NCBI GenBank assembly: GCA_038231215.1
Contig: JBBRLS010000022.1
Span: 7,205 to 71,204 of the forward strand
DNA: 64,000 nucleotides
DNA from: Schlegelella_A sp038231215
GTDB lineage: Bacteria > Pseudomonadota > Gammaproteobacteria > Burkholderiales > Burkholderiaceae_C
Direction of reading: 5' to 3'
Shown piece by piece: positions 15,805 through 24,975 of this stretch (the first letter of the stretch is position 1; each line of letters starts with the position of its first letter). A model generated the notes under the pieces. It did no database searches. It was given only the letters and a program-made list of their open reading frames with translations, and had not been told where the DNA came from. The position numbers and the translations under genes were made by a program.

Positions 15805-16944
15805 ATGCGCCGCATCCTCGTCATTGCGACGCGGCAGATCGGCGACGTGCTGCTGACGACACCGCTGATCCGAGCCGCGCGCGAGCGCTGGCCCGATGCA
15901 CGCATCGACGTGCTCGGCCTGGCCGGCACGCTCGAGATGCTGCGCGGCAACCCCGATGTCGCAGCGCTCATCGAAGCGCCGCGTCGCAGCGGCTGGCGCA
16001 AGTCGATCGCTTTCGCGCGCGGCCTGTGGCGCCGCTACGACCTCGCGCTCGTCGCCGAGCAGAGCGACCGCGCCCACGCCTACGCCCTGATCGCCGCGCC
16101 GCGCCGCGCCGGCCTCGTTACCGCGCGCTGGCTCACGTCCTGGTGGAAGCGCCTGCTGCTCGAGCACGCCGTGGTGGTCGCGGGCGACCGCGGCAGCACG
16201 CACACGGTGATCGAGAAGCTGGCACTGATCGCGCCGTGGACTGCGGGCACGGCGGCCCGTTCGGCCGTTGCCGTGACTGCGGATGACGGCAACGCCGCGC
16301 CGGCCAGCACGGCCCTCGTGACGCCGTCCGGAGCGCCGCTTCCGGCCGACCTCGCGGCACAGCTCGAGGCCGCTTACGTCGTCGTCCACATTCCTTCGAT
16401 GTGGCGCTACAAACAGTGGCCGGTGGCGCACTATCGAAGCCTCGTCCAGGCTCTTCTCGACGACGGGGCGCAGGTGCTGCTGAGCGGCGGGCCCGGCGCC
16501 GAAGACCGCGCCAAGGTCGCCGCGCTGGCCGCGCTCGCGCCGCCGCCACGACTCATCGACGTGTGCGGCCGGCTCGACCTGGCGCAGATGGCGTTGCTGC
16601 TCCGCGGCGCCGCGCTCTACATCGGCCCCGACACCTCGATCACCCACCTCGCCGCAGCCTGCGGCGTGCCGGTCATCGCCTTGTTCGGGCCCACCAATCC
16701 GATGCGCTGGGGGCCGTGGCCGCCACAAGCGAACACGGCGCAGCCGTACGTGCGCTACCGGCCCGAGCAGAGAGCCGGCAAGGTCATCGTGCTGCAGGGC
16801 GAAGCGCTTTGCGCACCCGGCGTGCCGTGCGGCAGGGCGGGCTGCGAAGACCATCAAAAGAGCGCGAGCCTGTGCCTCGAAAGCGGCCTGCCGCCGGAGC
16901 GCGTGATCGCCCAGGCGCGACGTCTTCTGGCGGGGCAGGCATGA
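15805..16944 (+). CDS. Glycosyltransferase family 9 (heptosyltransferase-like)
   Basis: Starts MRRILVIATRQIGDVLLTTPLIRA, the characteristic N-terminus of ADP-heptose:LPS heptosyltransferases, with a GGAGG ribosome site at 15793-15797. The C-terminal half has the GT9 nucleotide-sugar motif YIGPDTSITHLAAACGVPVIALFGPTNP. A Cys-rich tail (LCAPGVPCGRAGCEDH) resembles that of WaaQ/RfaQ-type proteins. It probably adds heptose or another sugar to LPS core; donor and acceptor are unknown. 379 residues. Confidence 0.85.
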   Translation: MRRILVIATRQIGDVLLTTPLIRAARERWPDARIDVLGLAGTLEMLRGNPDVAALIEAPRRSGWRKSIAFARGLWRRYDLALVAEQSDRAHAYALIAAPRRAGLVTARWLTSWWKRLLLEHAVVVAGDRGSTHTVIEKLALIAPWTAGTAARSAVAVTADDGNAAPASTALVTPSGAPLPADLAAQLEAAYVVVHIPSMWRYKQWPVAHYRSLVQALLDDGAQVLLSGGPGAEDRAKVAALAALAPPPRLIDVCGRLDLAQMALLLRGAALYIGPDTSITHLAAACGVPVIALFGPTNPMRWGPWPPQANTAQPYVRYRPEQRAGKVIVLQGEALCAPGVPCGRAGCEDHQKSASLCLESGLPPERVIAQARRLLAGQA

Positions 16945-16986
16945 GCGATTCGTCGCGGCCCCGGTGCGCGCGTCGCCGCCGGCCTC

Positions 16987-18117
16987 GTGTTTGAATCGCT
17001 GCGCGCCTGGTGCCGGCGTCTCGCGGCCCAGGCCTACACGCCGCCGTTCGCGGCGACCCTGCCGTCGAATGCCCGGGCCTTCGTCGCCGTGGAACCGGCG
17101 CGGAAAATCCTCTGGCGCCGCATCAGGCGCGGGCTCTGGCTGCGCCTCAATGGTCAGGCCGCACTCGAGCAGCGCCGCATCCGCACCAGCGACCGGCGCA
17201 TCCTCTGGATTCATCAGGGCATGCCGCAGATCGGCGATTCGCTCATGGACCTGGCCTGCCGCGTGCTGCTGCGCGGGCGCGCCGAGCGCATCGATCTGCT
17301 CACCGACGCGCACCTCGTGCCGCTCTACGAGAACGACGATGTCTTCACCCATGCCTGGTCGGATGCCCGCGAGGCGGCCGGCCATGACTACGACCTCGTC
17401 ATCGTCCTCAGCGCCTCGGCGCAGAGCCTGCGCGAGAAGCTCCGCTTCTTTCGCGCGCTGCCGTACGTCAACCTGCACGGCTTCTATACCGGACCGGAAT
17501 TCAACCGCACGCTGTTCGGCTTCCTGCGCCTCGATCAGCTGCTCGATGCCGGCATCGGCGCGGCGAATCTGGCCGCGATGGCGCGGCCGCACATGGTCGT
17601 CTCGGACACCGTGCGGCACTCGGTCGATGCGCTCTCGTTGCCGCCGCGATTCGTCGCCATCGCGCTCGGCGGCGTGCGCAACTGGCGCACCTACGACGCC
17701 TGGAGTGCCGTGCTCGATGCGCTGGATCGTGCCGGCAACGATGTGCCTGTCGTCCTGCTCGGTTCGGCAAACGCGAGCGCCATGCGCGACGCGCTGTTCG
17801 CCCACCCGCATCGAAGAGTCGTCATCGACGCGGTCGATCGTCACTCGCTTCCCGAGGTGTTCGAGATCCTGCGCCGCAGCAGCGTCGTCGCCTGCGCCGA
17901 CGGCGGCTTGATGCACCTCGCCCATGCCGCCGACGCGCCGACGGTGGCACTCTTCGCCGATCGCATCGATCCGAGCTACCGGCTGACGGCGGCGATCCGG
18001 GCGATCGCTTTCCATGCGCCGGCGCGGGTCAGCGACATCGCCCCGTCGCTGGTCGCCGAAGCGATCGACGAAGCCCTGCGACACGGGGTGTCCGGAACGA
18101 GCGAGCGCTGCGTCTGA
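16987..18117 (+). CDS. Divergent glycosyltransferase family 9-like protein
   Basis: A 376-residue protein beginning at GTG. The N-terminal GT9-like element is reduced to RRILWIHQGMPQIGDSLMDLACRVLL, and the C-terminal donor-site motif is VVACADGGLMHLAHAADAPTVALFADRIDP. It follows a clearer GT9 gene by 42 bases and probably belongs to the same saccharide assembly set. The glycosyltransferase fold is well supported; specificity is unknown. Confidence 0.7.
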   Translation: MFESLRAWCRRLAAQAYTPPFAATLPSNARAFVAVEPARKILWRRIRRGLWLRLNGQAALEQRRIRTSDRRILWIHQGMPQIGDSLMDLACRVLLRGRAERIDLLTDAHLVPLYENDDVFTHAWSDAREAAGHDYDLVIVLSASAQSLREKLRFFRALPYVNLHGFYTGPEFNRTLFGFLRLDQLLDAGIGAANLAAMARPHMVVSDTVRHSVDALSLPPRFVAIALGGVRNWRTYDAWSAVLDALDRAGNDVPVVLLGSANASAMRDALFAHPHRRVVIDAVDRHSLPEVFEILRRSSVVACADGGLMHLAHAADAPTVALFADRIDPSYRLTAAIRAIAFHAPARVSDIAPSLVAEAIDEALRHGVSGTSERCV

Positions 18118-18158
18118 GATCGCGGATCGCGCGGGTCAAGCGCATTCCCCATTGGCGC

Positions 18159-18524
18159 TCAAACCGGCGGCAGCACCTTGCGCAGTACTGCCGGGTCGAT
18201 CGGCTTTCTCAGGTAATGGTCGACGCGGGCAAACGCCTCGGCGACGCGCGAGTCGGTCTCGCTCCAGCCGGTGATGGCGACGAGCACCAGATCGTCGCCA
18301 TAGCGCTCTCGCAATAGCTTGGACAGTTCGGTGCCGTCGAGGCTTGGCATGTTGATGTCGAAGATCACGCAGTGCGGCTGGTGCGCCTCGACCAGGGCGA
18401 GGGCCTGCAAGCCGTCGTGGGCGGTCCAGACCTTGTAGCCGTCCAGTTCGAGCGCGTAAGCGAGCGCCTCGGCGATATCGGCAACGTCGTCGACGACGAC
18501 GACACGAGCTTCGTCTTCTCCCAT
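18159..18524 (-). CDS. Single-domain response regulator (CheY-like receiver)
   Basis: A 121-residue stand-alone receiver domain: acidic pair Asp12/Asp13 (VVVVDDVADIAEAL), phospho-acceptor Asp56 (CVIFDINMPSLDG), Thr85 (VAITGWSE) and Lys107 (YLRKPID). There is no output domain. No histidine kinase gene lies nearby, so its partner is unknown. An upstream extension to a GTG is possible, but MGEDEARVVVVDD is a natural start. Confidence 0.88.
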   Translation of the reverse strand: MGEDEARVVVVDDVADIAEALAYALELDGYKVWTAHDGLQALALVEAHQPHCVIFDINMPSLDGTELSKLLRERYGDDLVLVAITGWSETDSRVAEAFARVDHYLRKPIDPAVLRKVLPPV

Positions 18525-18634
18525 ATGCGGCGATCCGGCCTGTCGGCTGGACACGTTCCTTCGGTCAGCAAAGCGTGCGCGAATGTACCAGCGTGTCTGC
18601 CGCCTTCCGCCGACGACGCCGTGCGCGACACGCG

Positions 18635-19306
18635 CTAGAACTTGCCGTGGTCCAGATAGGCCTGCTGCGGATCGACGCCCGACAGGATCGCGGCGCGGAC
18701 CTTGTCTTCGGTGCTCATCGCCGCGATGGCGGCGTCGATCACCTCGGCGGCGATGGCCTGCGGGATGACGACGATGCCGTCGCAGTCGGCCAGCACGTAG
18801 TCGCCCGGGCGCACGACGACCTGGCCGTAGCTGATCGGCTCGTCGAAGGCGACCGGCACCCAGGCGCCGACGATGTCGCGCGGCGTCGCCTTGTCGCAGA
18901 ACACCGGAAAGCCGATCTTGCGGATGAACGCGGTATCGCGGCAACCGCCGTCGACGATGTAGCCGCGAACGCCGCGAAACTGCAGCGTCTCGGCCGAGAG
19001 CTCGCCCATCAGTGCCCGTTCGGCGTCGTTGCCTTGCACCATGACGACGTGGCCTTGGGGCGCACGCGAAAGCAGGCCGGTCCAGCGCAGCAGGGTCTCG
19101 TGCGGCGAGACGGTGGCGTCGGGCAGGCCGCGCACGGTGAAGACCGGGCCGGCCGCCACCATCGCTGCGTCGAGCGGCAGGATGGCCGAAGGCAGCACGC
19201 ACTCGGTGATGCCGCGGCCACGCAGCACGTCGTAGACCGCGCCGGTGTAGCAGCGGGCGAGGCGGGCCGAGAGATCGTCGTCGATGGGACGCTTGTCGGT
19301 TTCCAT
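18635..19306 (-). CDS. RraA family protein (4-hydroxy-4-methyl-2-oxoglutarate aldolase-like)
   Basis: The 223-residue protein has the RraA/dimethylmenaquinone methyltransferase fold: TGAVYDVLRGRG, AMVAAGPVFTVRG, GELSAETLQFRGVRGYIVDGGCRDT and PGDYVLADCDGIVVIP. The G-G-x-R-D signature (GGCRDT) is the metal/substrate site of the aldolase subfamily. Members are HMG/CHA aldolases or RNase E inhibitors; the isolated location gives no substrate. The ATG at 19306 is chosen because homology begins just after it. Confidence 0.8.
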   Translation of the reverse strand: METDKRPIDDDLSARLARCYTGAVYDVLRGRGITECVLPSAILPLDAAMVAAGPVFTVRGLPDATVSPHETLLRWTGLLSRAPQGHVVMVQGNDAERALMGELSAETLQFRGVRGYIVDGGCRDTAFIRKIGFPVFCDKATPRDIVGAWVPVAFDEPISYGQVVVRPGDYVLADCDGIVVIPQAIAAEVIDAAIAAMSTEDKVRAAILSGVDPQQAYLDHGKF

Positions 19307-19377
19307 GCGGAAGGTCTCGAAGAAAGCCAGCGCCGCTTTTACACTGGACGACGACGCGAAGGAAGGACGAGACCGAC

Positions 19378-20121
19378 ATGACATCGCATCGCTGCACCGC
19401 TTTCCCGGCCCGCGCGCTGCGCGCCGCATGGCTGCTCGTCGCGGCCAGCCTTTGCGTGCCCGCCGTCGCGGCCGCCAACGACCCGCACGTCGCATCGGCC
19501 GAGCGCCTCGTCGACCAGCTAGCCCTTGCCAACACCGACTACGCGCACGGCCCCGGCAGCGTCACCTGGTCCGGCACGGTCGCCTCGCACACCGACTGCT
19601 CGGGCTTCATCGACCAGCTCCTGATGCACGACGACGGCTATTCGCCCGACGACTTCAAGCGCTGGTTCGGCAGCCGGCGGCCGACCGCCCAGCGCTATCA
19701 CGACGCCATCGTCGAGGGCCGCGGCTTCACCCGGCTCGGCCGCATCGCCGAGCTGCGTCCGGGCGACCTGATCGCCATCAAGTACCTGACCCGCCGCGAC
19801 AACACCGGCCACATCATGCTGGTGACCGAGGCGCCGCGACGCATGAACGATTCGCCGCCCTACGTCGATCGCACGGCGCAGTGGTCGGTGACGGTGATCG
19901 ACAGCTCGGAGTCGGGCCACGGGCCGACCGACACGCGGCACAAGCGCGGCGAAGGCGGGCGCGACCACGACGGTCTCGGCCGCGGCGTGTTCCGCCTCTA
20001 TGCCAGCGCCGCGGGCGAGGTGGTCGGCTTCAGCTGGAGCACCGCCAAAGCGTCGCGCTTCGTCGCACCCGAAGACGAGCACCTGGTGCTCGGTCGGCTC
20101 GCGCCGGGCTTTCGTCCCTGA
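19378..20121 (+). CDS. Secreted NlpC/P60- or CHAP-like cysteine peptidase family protein
   Basis: The 247-residue protein has a signal peptide (LLVAASLCVPAVAAA). TDCSGFIDQLL presents a candidate catalytic Cys74, and NTGHIMLVTEAP a candidate His145, in the order and spacing of papain-like NlpC/P60 peptidases. LRPGDLIAIKYL precedes the His, as in that family. It is probably periplasmic, with a peptidoglycan or other amide substrate. The third catalytic residue was not identified. It is divergent from the RraA-like gene. Confidence 0.62.
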   Translation: MTSHRCTAFPARALRAAWLLVAASLCVPAVAAANDPHVASAERLVDQLALANTDYAHGPGSVTWSGTVASHTDCSGFIDQLLMHDDGYSPDDFKRWFGSRRPTAQRYHDAIVEGRGFTRLGRIAELRPGDLIAIKYLTRRDNTGHIMLVTEAPRRMNDSPPYVDRTAQWSVTVIDSSESGHGPTDTRHKRGEGGRDHDGLGRGVFRLYASAAGEVVGFSWSTAKASRFVAPEDEHLVLGRLAPGFRP

Positions 20122-20139
20122 GCAGAAGCGGGCATCGCG

Positions 20140-21384
20140 CTACAGCGCCACCGGCCCTTCGATCGCCGAGCTGCCTGCCTCGCGGGCGCGCTGCTGGCGA
20201 ACCCGGTCGACGAAGCCTTCGCTCTTGGCGAGCTGGTTGCGGACGATCTCGTTGTTGCGGCCCATGACGTCGATCGCCTTCGAGCGAAAGCTGTCCATCG
20301 CGTCCATGGCCTTGAAGGTCTGGTCGAACATGCCTTGCAGCGTCTCGATGCCGATCATCGGATTGGTCGCGAATTGCGCCGTCTGCTCGACGTGGGTATT
20401 GAGCTGCTTGCCGGTCTCGCCGATCAGGGCGCCGATGGTCTCGTTGACGCCTTTCAGCATCCCCATCACCTGGACCTGGTTGCCGGTGGCGCGCGCCACG
20501 GTCTGGGCAACGGCGAGCGCGCTCATGCCGGTGGTGGCGACGCGGTTGCAGCCGTTCATCATTTCGCGGCCGGTCTTCTTCAGCACGTCGAGCGCGAGGT
20601 AGCCGTTCACGCAGACGGCCTGCTGGGTCAGGATGTCCTGCAGGTTCTGGCGCGCGTAGAAGAGCACTTCCTGCTCGAGCGCCTTGGCGCGCTCGGGATC
20701 GGACGTCTTCAGCGAGGCGACGCGTTCGGCGAGGCGGGCGTCGAGCGTGGTCGCGAACTGCGCCGCGGCGGCGAGCTTCTGCATCGAGTCCCAGAGCTTG
20801 CTGCGCGTCGCCTCGATGTCGGCGATGTCGAGCTGCACGTCGTCGCGCGCGGCGTAAAGCTGCTCGATCGACCTGGTGATCTGCCCACCGGCGCTCTCGA
20901 ACTTGCGAAAGTACGCCTTCAGCTTGTTGCCGAACGGGATGACGCCCAGGATCTTGTTCGGCTGCAGCAGGTCGCCTTCCTTGCCGGGGTTGAGCGTGTC
21001 GAGCAGGCCGCGGATCTCGCCGATCGCCTTGTAGGCCGGGCTGTCTTCGGCGCCGACGAAGTTGCGCTGCAGTAAGCGCCCCTGCATCAGCCCCGAAGCG
21101 TTCGAGATCTCTTCGCGGCCGAGCGCGAAGGCGCTGTCGAGCTTGGTCTTGAACTCGGTCGAGTGGACGTTCTCGGTCATCAGCGCGGCGATGAAGCGGG
21201 CGACCTGGTCGTCGACGGCCTGAATCGTCTCGGGCGTGAGCGGCACGGCGCGCGGCGTCGCCTCGACCGGCACCGGCACGATGACCTCGGGCGGCGTGAG
21301 CTGGAACGACGACGCCGACGGCGCTGAAGTCGCCGCGGCAATCGAAGCAGGCGCCGGGAAAGCGGGGGAGTCAGCTTGGGTCAT
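20140..21384 (-). CDS. telA: TelA/KlaA-family toxic anion resistance protein
   Basis: The 414-residue protein has a Pro/Ala-rich start, then the helical TelA domain: NPGKEGDLLQPNKILGVIPFGNKLKAYFRKFESAGGQI, LEQEVLFYARQNLQDI and VQVMGMLKGVNETIGALIGETG. Most of it is predicted coiled-coil helix and it lacks a signal peptide, so it is cytoplasmic. The family was named for tellurite resistance on plasmids, but chromosomal members lack a proven mechanism. It is the last gene of a four-gene operon and overlaps xpaC by 14 bases. Confidence 0.88.
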   Translation of the reverse strand: MTQADSPAFPAPASIAAATSAPSASSFQLTPPEVIVPVPVEATPRAVPLTPETIQAVDDQVARFIAALMTENVHSTEFKTKLDSAFALGREEISNASGLMQGRLLQRNFVGAEDSPAYKAIGEIRGLLDTLNPGKEGDLLQPNKILGVIPFGNKLKAYFRKFESAGGQITRSIEQLYAARDDVQLDIADIEATRSKLWDSMQKLAAAAQFATTLDARLAERVASLKTSDPERAKALEQEVLFYARQNLQDILTQQAVCVNGYLALDVLKKTGREMMNGCNRVATTGMSALAVAQTVARATGNQVQVMGMLKGVNETIGALIGETGKQLNTHVEQTAQFATNPMIGIETLQGMFDQTFKAMDAMDSFRSKAIDVMGRNNEIVRNQLAKSEGFVDRVRQQRAREAGSSAIEGPVAL

Positions 21385-22087
21385 GCGGAGTGCTTTCCAG
21401 GGTTCTCGTAGTGAGCGAGGGCGCCGGCAGGACCGTACCGGTGCCGAACTTGTCGTGCAGGAATTGCGAATGGGCGAGGAAGGCGTGTGCGTCCTGGCTG
21501 GCCAGATCATCGGCGAGTTGCGCGACCTTGCCTTCGAGTTCGACGATCGTGCCACGAAAGATGTCTACCGCCGTCTTGCCGTCCTTGATCGGCCGCGAGT
21601 TCGCGTATTGCGCCGGGATCGACAGGTAGGTCTTCAAGGCATCGGGCAGGTACGAGATGGCGATGTGCCGCGCGTTGAAGCCCTCCTGCAGCGAGAGCGC
21701 GCCCCGGCTGCGCTCCCATTGCGCCAGCAGTTGCTCGAGCGACGTGCACAGCTCGAGCACCTTGGCCTGCAGGCTCGCCGGCAGGCGGTTGTCGGGGTTG
21801 AACTGGACCAGGCCGCGCACCGCGCGCAGCGCCCGGCCCATCGCTTCGCGGGCATCGCCGTCGTCGTTGAACTCGAGCGCGTCGGCGTCCCAGGCGGGGC
21901 CGGCGAGCTTGGGAAGGCCGAGCCAGAGGCCGCCGGCAACGAAGCCGGCGACGTAGCCGAGCAGCGCCAACGGCAGACCGGCCAGGCCGACGAGGCCGAG
22001 ACCTTTGAGCACGAGCACGCCGATGGCCAGCGCCAGGCCCGACCAGTTGGCCGGGCTCGCCAGGATGCGGAAGAGCTTGTCGAACAT
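21371..22087 (-). CDS. XpaC-like membrane protein (5-bromo-4-chloroindolyl phosphate hydrolysis family)
   Basis: The 238-residue protein has two N-terminal membrane segments (NWSGLALAIGVLVLKGLGLVG and LALLGYVAGFVAGGLWLGL) and a cytoplasmic helical region with FNARHIAISYLPDALKTYLSIP, the typical XpaC motif followed by TAVDIFRGTIVELEGKVAQLADDL. XpaC and TelA genes are often adjacent. The name comes from an old colony-colour phenotype and no enzymatic activity is established. It overlaps telA and lies eight bases downstream of the VWA gene. Confidence 0.82.
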   Translation of the reverse strand: MFDKLFRILASPANWSGLALAIGVLVLKGLGLVGLAGLPLALLGYVAGFVAGGLWLGLPKLAGPAWDADALEFNDDGDAREAMGRALRAVRGLVQFNPDNRLPASLQAKVLELCTSLEQLLAQWERSRGALSLQEGFNARHIAISYLPDALKTYLSIPAQYANSRPIKDGKTAVDIFRGTIVELEGKVAQLADDLASQDAHAFLAHSQFLHDKFGTGTVLPAPSLTTRTLESTPHDPS

Positions 22088-22095
22088 GGATTCAG

Positions 22096-23799
22096 CTACT
22101 GATACGCGCGAATGTCCTTGAAGACCGCATAGAGCGGCGTCTTGCGGGCGTCGAAGACGCGGCCGCCGGTCGTCTGCACGAGCGCCTTCAGGTCGGACTC
22201 GCGCGCTTCGCCGAACAACACCATGAAGACCGGAATGGCGCGCACGTCTTCGGGCATCTGCGCATAGGCGGCCTGGAACGCCTTGAGGTTCTTGCCCTGG
22301 TTGTTCTCGCCGTCGGTGAAGGCGACGACCGAATACTGGTAGTTCGGATTCTTCTTGCGCTCGGCGAGCATGTGCTCGAGGGCTACGAGGATGCTGTCGT
22401 AGAGGGCGGTGCCCCCGGCCATGCTCAGTCCGTCGACATAGTCGCGCACCTGGCCGAGCACTTCCTGCTTGGCCTGCGAGTCTTGCTGGATCTGCACGCC
22501 GCGCGCCTTGGCACGGCCGGCCGGCAGCTCGAAGAAAGTCATTGCGCGCGGCTCGTCGGAAAAGGGCAGCATCCAGATCTTCTCGCGGTCGGTCAGCTTG
22601 GCGAGCCGACCCGTCAGCGTGTTGTCCTCGCCGGAGATGTAGTGGATGGCCTTGACGAGCTGGTCGCGCCGGCCGCCGCCGCCCATGCTGCCGCTGGTGT
22701 CGAGCACGAAGGTCGAGGCGATCGGCCTGCGGAACTCGTTGAGGTAGGCGTCGATCAGGCCGTCGGAGAGCTGCCGGTCGGGCGAAAAGGCGAGCTCGAC
22801 GAGCACGCCACCCGCCTTCGGAAACAGATCGGCGACCTGCGCCGCGACCTCGGGCGAGATCGGCCGGCGCAAGGTCTGGCGCGCCAGCCAGGTCTGCGCC
22901 TCGCCGCCCTTCAGGTAGGCGACGACTTTCTGGTAGTCGGCACGGCGCGCGTCCTGCAGCAGCATGAACGGGTAGTCGGCGGTCGAGACGCCTTCCTTCG
23001 GATAGACGAGAACGAGCTTTTCCTTGAGCTTGCCGCCGTTATTGAGCGTCAGCAGCCAGCTCTCGTAGTTGATGAAGGCGTTGAGCTTGGGCCCTTGCTG
23101 CTCGATGAACTTCTCGGCCAGGTAGGTCGAGTTGTCGCCGACCAGCTTGTAGCCCTTCAGAAAGTTGGCGATCGCGCCGCGGTCGACGTCGGCGGCGGCG
23201 AGCGCGTCGGCCTTGTCGCTCGCTGCGGCGACCACGCCCATCAGCGCCATGAAGCCCTGGTTCGAGGTGGCCGGGTTCGACAGCGCATAGCCGAGCTTGC
23301 CTTCGGCCGCCGCCTGGGTGATCGTCTTCCAGGTCACCTTGCCGGCGACCGCCGGATCGTTCCAGCCGAGACGCTCGGCCGCCGACTGGCTGACGCCCAC
23401 CGTGATCGGCGACAGCATGATCTTTTCCTGCAGCTTGACGCGCGCCTGGCCCTGCGGATCGGAGAGCAGGTACTTGGCGTTGGCGAACCAGGCGGCGTCG
23501 GCCCGGGTCGCGCCCGATAGCACGGCCTCGGTGCTTTCCATGGTGCCGCCGTAGCTGAAGCGCAGCTTAACGCCGGTCGCCTTCTCGACCATGCCCTCGA
23601 GCGCCTGCGCGTCGCGCAGATCGGTCGTCGCGAGCACGGAGAAGACGGCGGCCTCGGGCGCGACCGGGGACTTCGGCACGGCCGCGGGCTCGGGCTCGCT
23701 CTTGCCACAGCTCGCGAGAATCAGGCTCGCCGCGGCCATCAAGGCGACCACGGCGCGGCGCGGCAAGCCCGAGCCGGTCGGCATCGTCGGCATCTTCAT
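22096..23799 (-). CDS. Lipoprotein with periplasmic-binding-protein-like domain fused to a VWA domain
   Basis: The 567-residue protein starts with a lipobox (ASLILASCGKSEPEP). Residues ~45-340 resemble an ABC-type solute-binding fold (FSVLATTDLRDAQALEGMVE, ITVGVSQSAAERLGWND, YALSNPATSNQGFMAL). Residues ~360-560 form a von Willebrand A domain with a complete MIDAS: DTSGS from Asp367, Thr in MAGGTALYDS, Asp in VAFTDGENN. It is probably anchored in the periplasm and binds a protein partner through metal. The preceding gene overlaps it by 4 bases (ATGA). The long open frame upstream of 23799 is a shadow of that gene. Confidence 0.82.
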   Translation of the reverse strand: MKMPTMPTGSGLPRRAVVALMAAASLILASCGKSEPEPAAVPKSPVAPEAAVFSVLATTDLRDAQALEGMVEKATGVKLRFSYGGTMESTEAVLSGATRADAAWFANAKYLLSDPQGQARVKLQEKIMLSPITVGVSQSAAERLGWNDPAVAGKVTWKTITQAAAEGKLGYALSNPATSNQGFMALMGVVAAASDKADALAAADVDRGAIANFLKGYKLVGDNSTYLAEKFIEQQGPKLNAFINYESWLLTLNNGGKLKEKLVLVYPKEGVSTADYPFMLLQDARRADYQKVVAYLKGGEAQTWLARQTLRRPISPEVAAQVADLFPKAGGVLVELAFSPDRQLSDGLIDAYLNEFRRPIASTFVLDTSGSMGGGGRRDQLVKAIHYISGEDNTLTGRLAKLTDREKIWMLPFSDEPRAMTFFELPAGRAKARGVQIQQDSQAKQEVLGQVRDYVDGLSMAGGTALYDSILVALEHMLAERKKNPNYQYSVVAFTDGENNQGKNLKAFQAAYAQMPEDVRAIPVFMVLFGEARESDLKALVQTTGGRVFDARKTPLYAVFKDIRAYQ

Positions 23800-24923
23800 T
23801 TCGCCATCTCCTGCGTGACCACGTCGATCATTTCCGCCATCAGGTCGAACGACGGCGGGTCGATGACCTGCGTCACTCGCTCCTCGACGGCCAGCCCGGT
23901 CGGCTTCACCGACTGAATGAAGAGCTGCGTGTCGGCGATGCGAAAGCCGTATTCGACGCCGATCTTCTGCAGCTCGGTGTTGTTCGCGAGCAGGTCGGCG
24001 AGGGCGCGCGAGCGCTCGTTGGTGGCGATGAAGACGAACTTGTTGACGATCGTCGGCTGCGGATACATGAGCACCATGTCGGCGGCGACGCCCTTCTTGG
24101 CGAGCGCGTACGAGACGAGCTGGTACTCGTAGATGAAGGCCATCGGCGTCTTGCCAAGGCCGATCGCCACGTAGTCGTCGAAGTTGCCGTTGACATAGTT
24201 CTCCTGGTAGCCCTGGCGCTTGAACAGCTCGGCGAGCTGGCGTGCGAGCGGCTCGGCGGTGGCGCGGTCGGTGACGACGTCGCCGTTCTTCGCGTAGCTG
24301 GTGAGCGCCAGGTACATCGCCGCCGAGTTGCTGCGCCGCAAGTCGGTGGTCGAGACGAGCACGCCGCGCGAGACGTCGTAGGCCTCGGCGCCCTTCAGGT
24401 CCTTCCAGCGCTTCCTGGCCAGCATGGTGTCGGTGAGCTTGCCGATGTCGACGCCGTAGGTGCGGTCGCCGAGCGGTTTGGCCATGCCGTTGGCGACCAG
24501 GATCCTGGCCACCGTCTGCCAGCTCGCGATCACCATCGGTGTATGAAAGGGCGACGACTGCGCCACCGCGATCTTCGCCTTGCCCGCCGCGTCGACGATC
24601 TGGTTGGCGGCGACGACGCCGGAAGGAAAGAGGAAGTCCGGCATCGCGCCCGGCACGACGCGCGCCGCCATGTCGCGGCTGCCGATGCGCGTCACCGCCA
24701 CCGGCAGTCGCTTCTCGGCGAGGATGCGCTTGACGCGCGGGTCGGCGAAGAAGGGCTCGACGTCGAGCGCGATCAGTCCTTTCAGCTCGACTGTCGAGGC
24801 GACTTCCGCGGCCTCGACGCGCCCGGCCTGTTCGGCCTTCTGGCCGCGCAAGGCGAAGAACAGTGCTCCAGCAAAGCCGGCGAGCAGCAGCAAGGTCAGC
24901 ACCACTTTGCCCGGCTTCGACAT
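23796..24923 (-). CDS. Membrane-anchored extracytoplasmic solute-binding-like protein
   Basis: The 375-residue protein has one N-terminal membrane segment (VVLTLLLLAGFAGALFFAL) without a clear cleavage site, then a binding-protein-like domain (MPDFLFPSGVVAANQIVDAA, AQSSPFHTPMVIASWQTVARIL, NFDDYVAIGLGKTPMAFIYEYQLVSYAL). It is the first gene of the operon, behind a strong Shine-Dalgarno (AAGGAGGGG, plus-strand 24928-24936). No permease or ATPase of a transporter is nearby, so ordinary ABC import is unlikely. It shares its fold type with the first half of the next protein. Function unknown. Confidence 0.72.
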   Translation of the reverse strand: MSKPGKVVLTLLLLAGFAGALFFALRGQKAEQAGRVEAAEVASTVELKGLIALDVEPFFADPRVKRILAEKRLPVAVTRIGSRDMAARVVPGAMPDFLFPSGVVAANQIVDAAGKAKIAVAQSSPFHTPMVIASWQTVARILVANGMAKPLGDRTYGVDIGKLTDTMLARKRWKDLKGAEAYDVSRGVLVSTTDLRRSNSAAMYLALTSYAKNGDVVTDRATAEPLARQLAELFKRQGYQENYVNGNFDDYVAIGLGKTPMAFIYEYQLVSYALAKKGVAADMVLMYPQPTIVNKFVFIATNERSRALADLLANNTELQKIGVEYGFRIADTQLFIQSVKPTGLAVEERVTQVIDPPSFDLMAEMIDVVTQEMAK

Positions 24924-24975
24924 GGCTCCCCTCCTTCGGCGCGGACTGTAACCGGCGGCCCGGCATCATCCGCGC

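Noticed and set aside
16980..17000. tRNA-like string near GTTTGAATCG
   Set aside because: It lies at the start of a coding sequence and no acceptor or anticodon stems can be drawn. No convincing tRNA was found anywhere in the window.
22096..24969. One 957-codon minus-strand frame that would fuse the first two genes of the TelA operon
   Set aside because: Its first ~390 residues are a frame shadow of the 23796-24923 gene; the lipoprotein signal at 23799 marks the true start.
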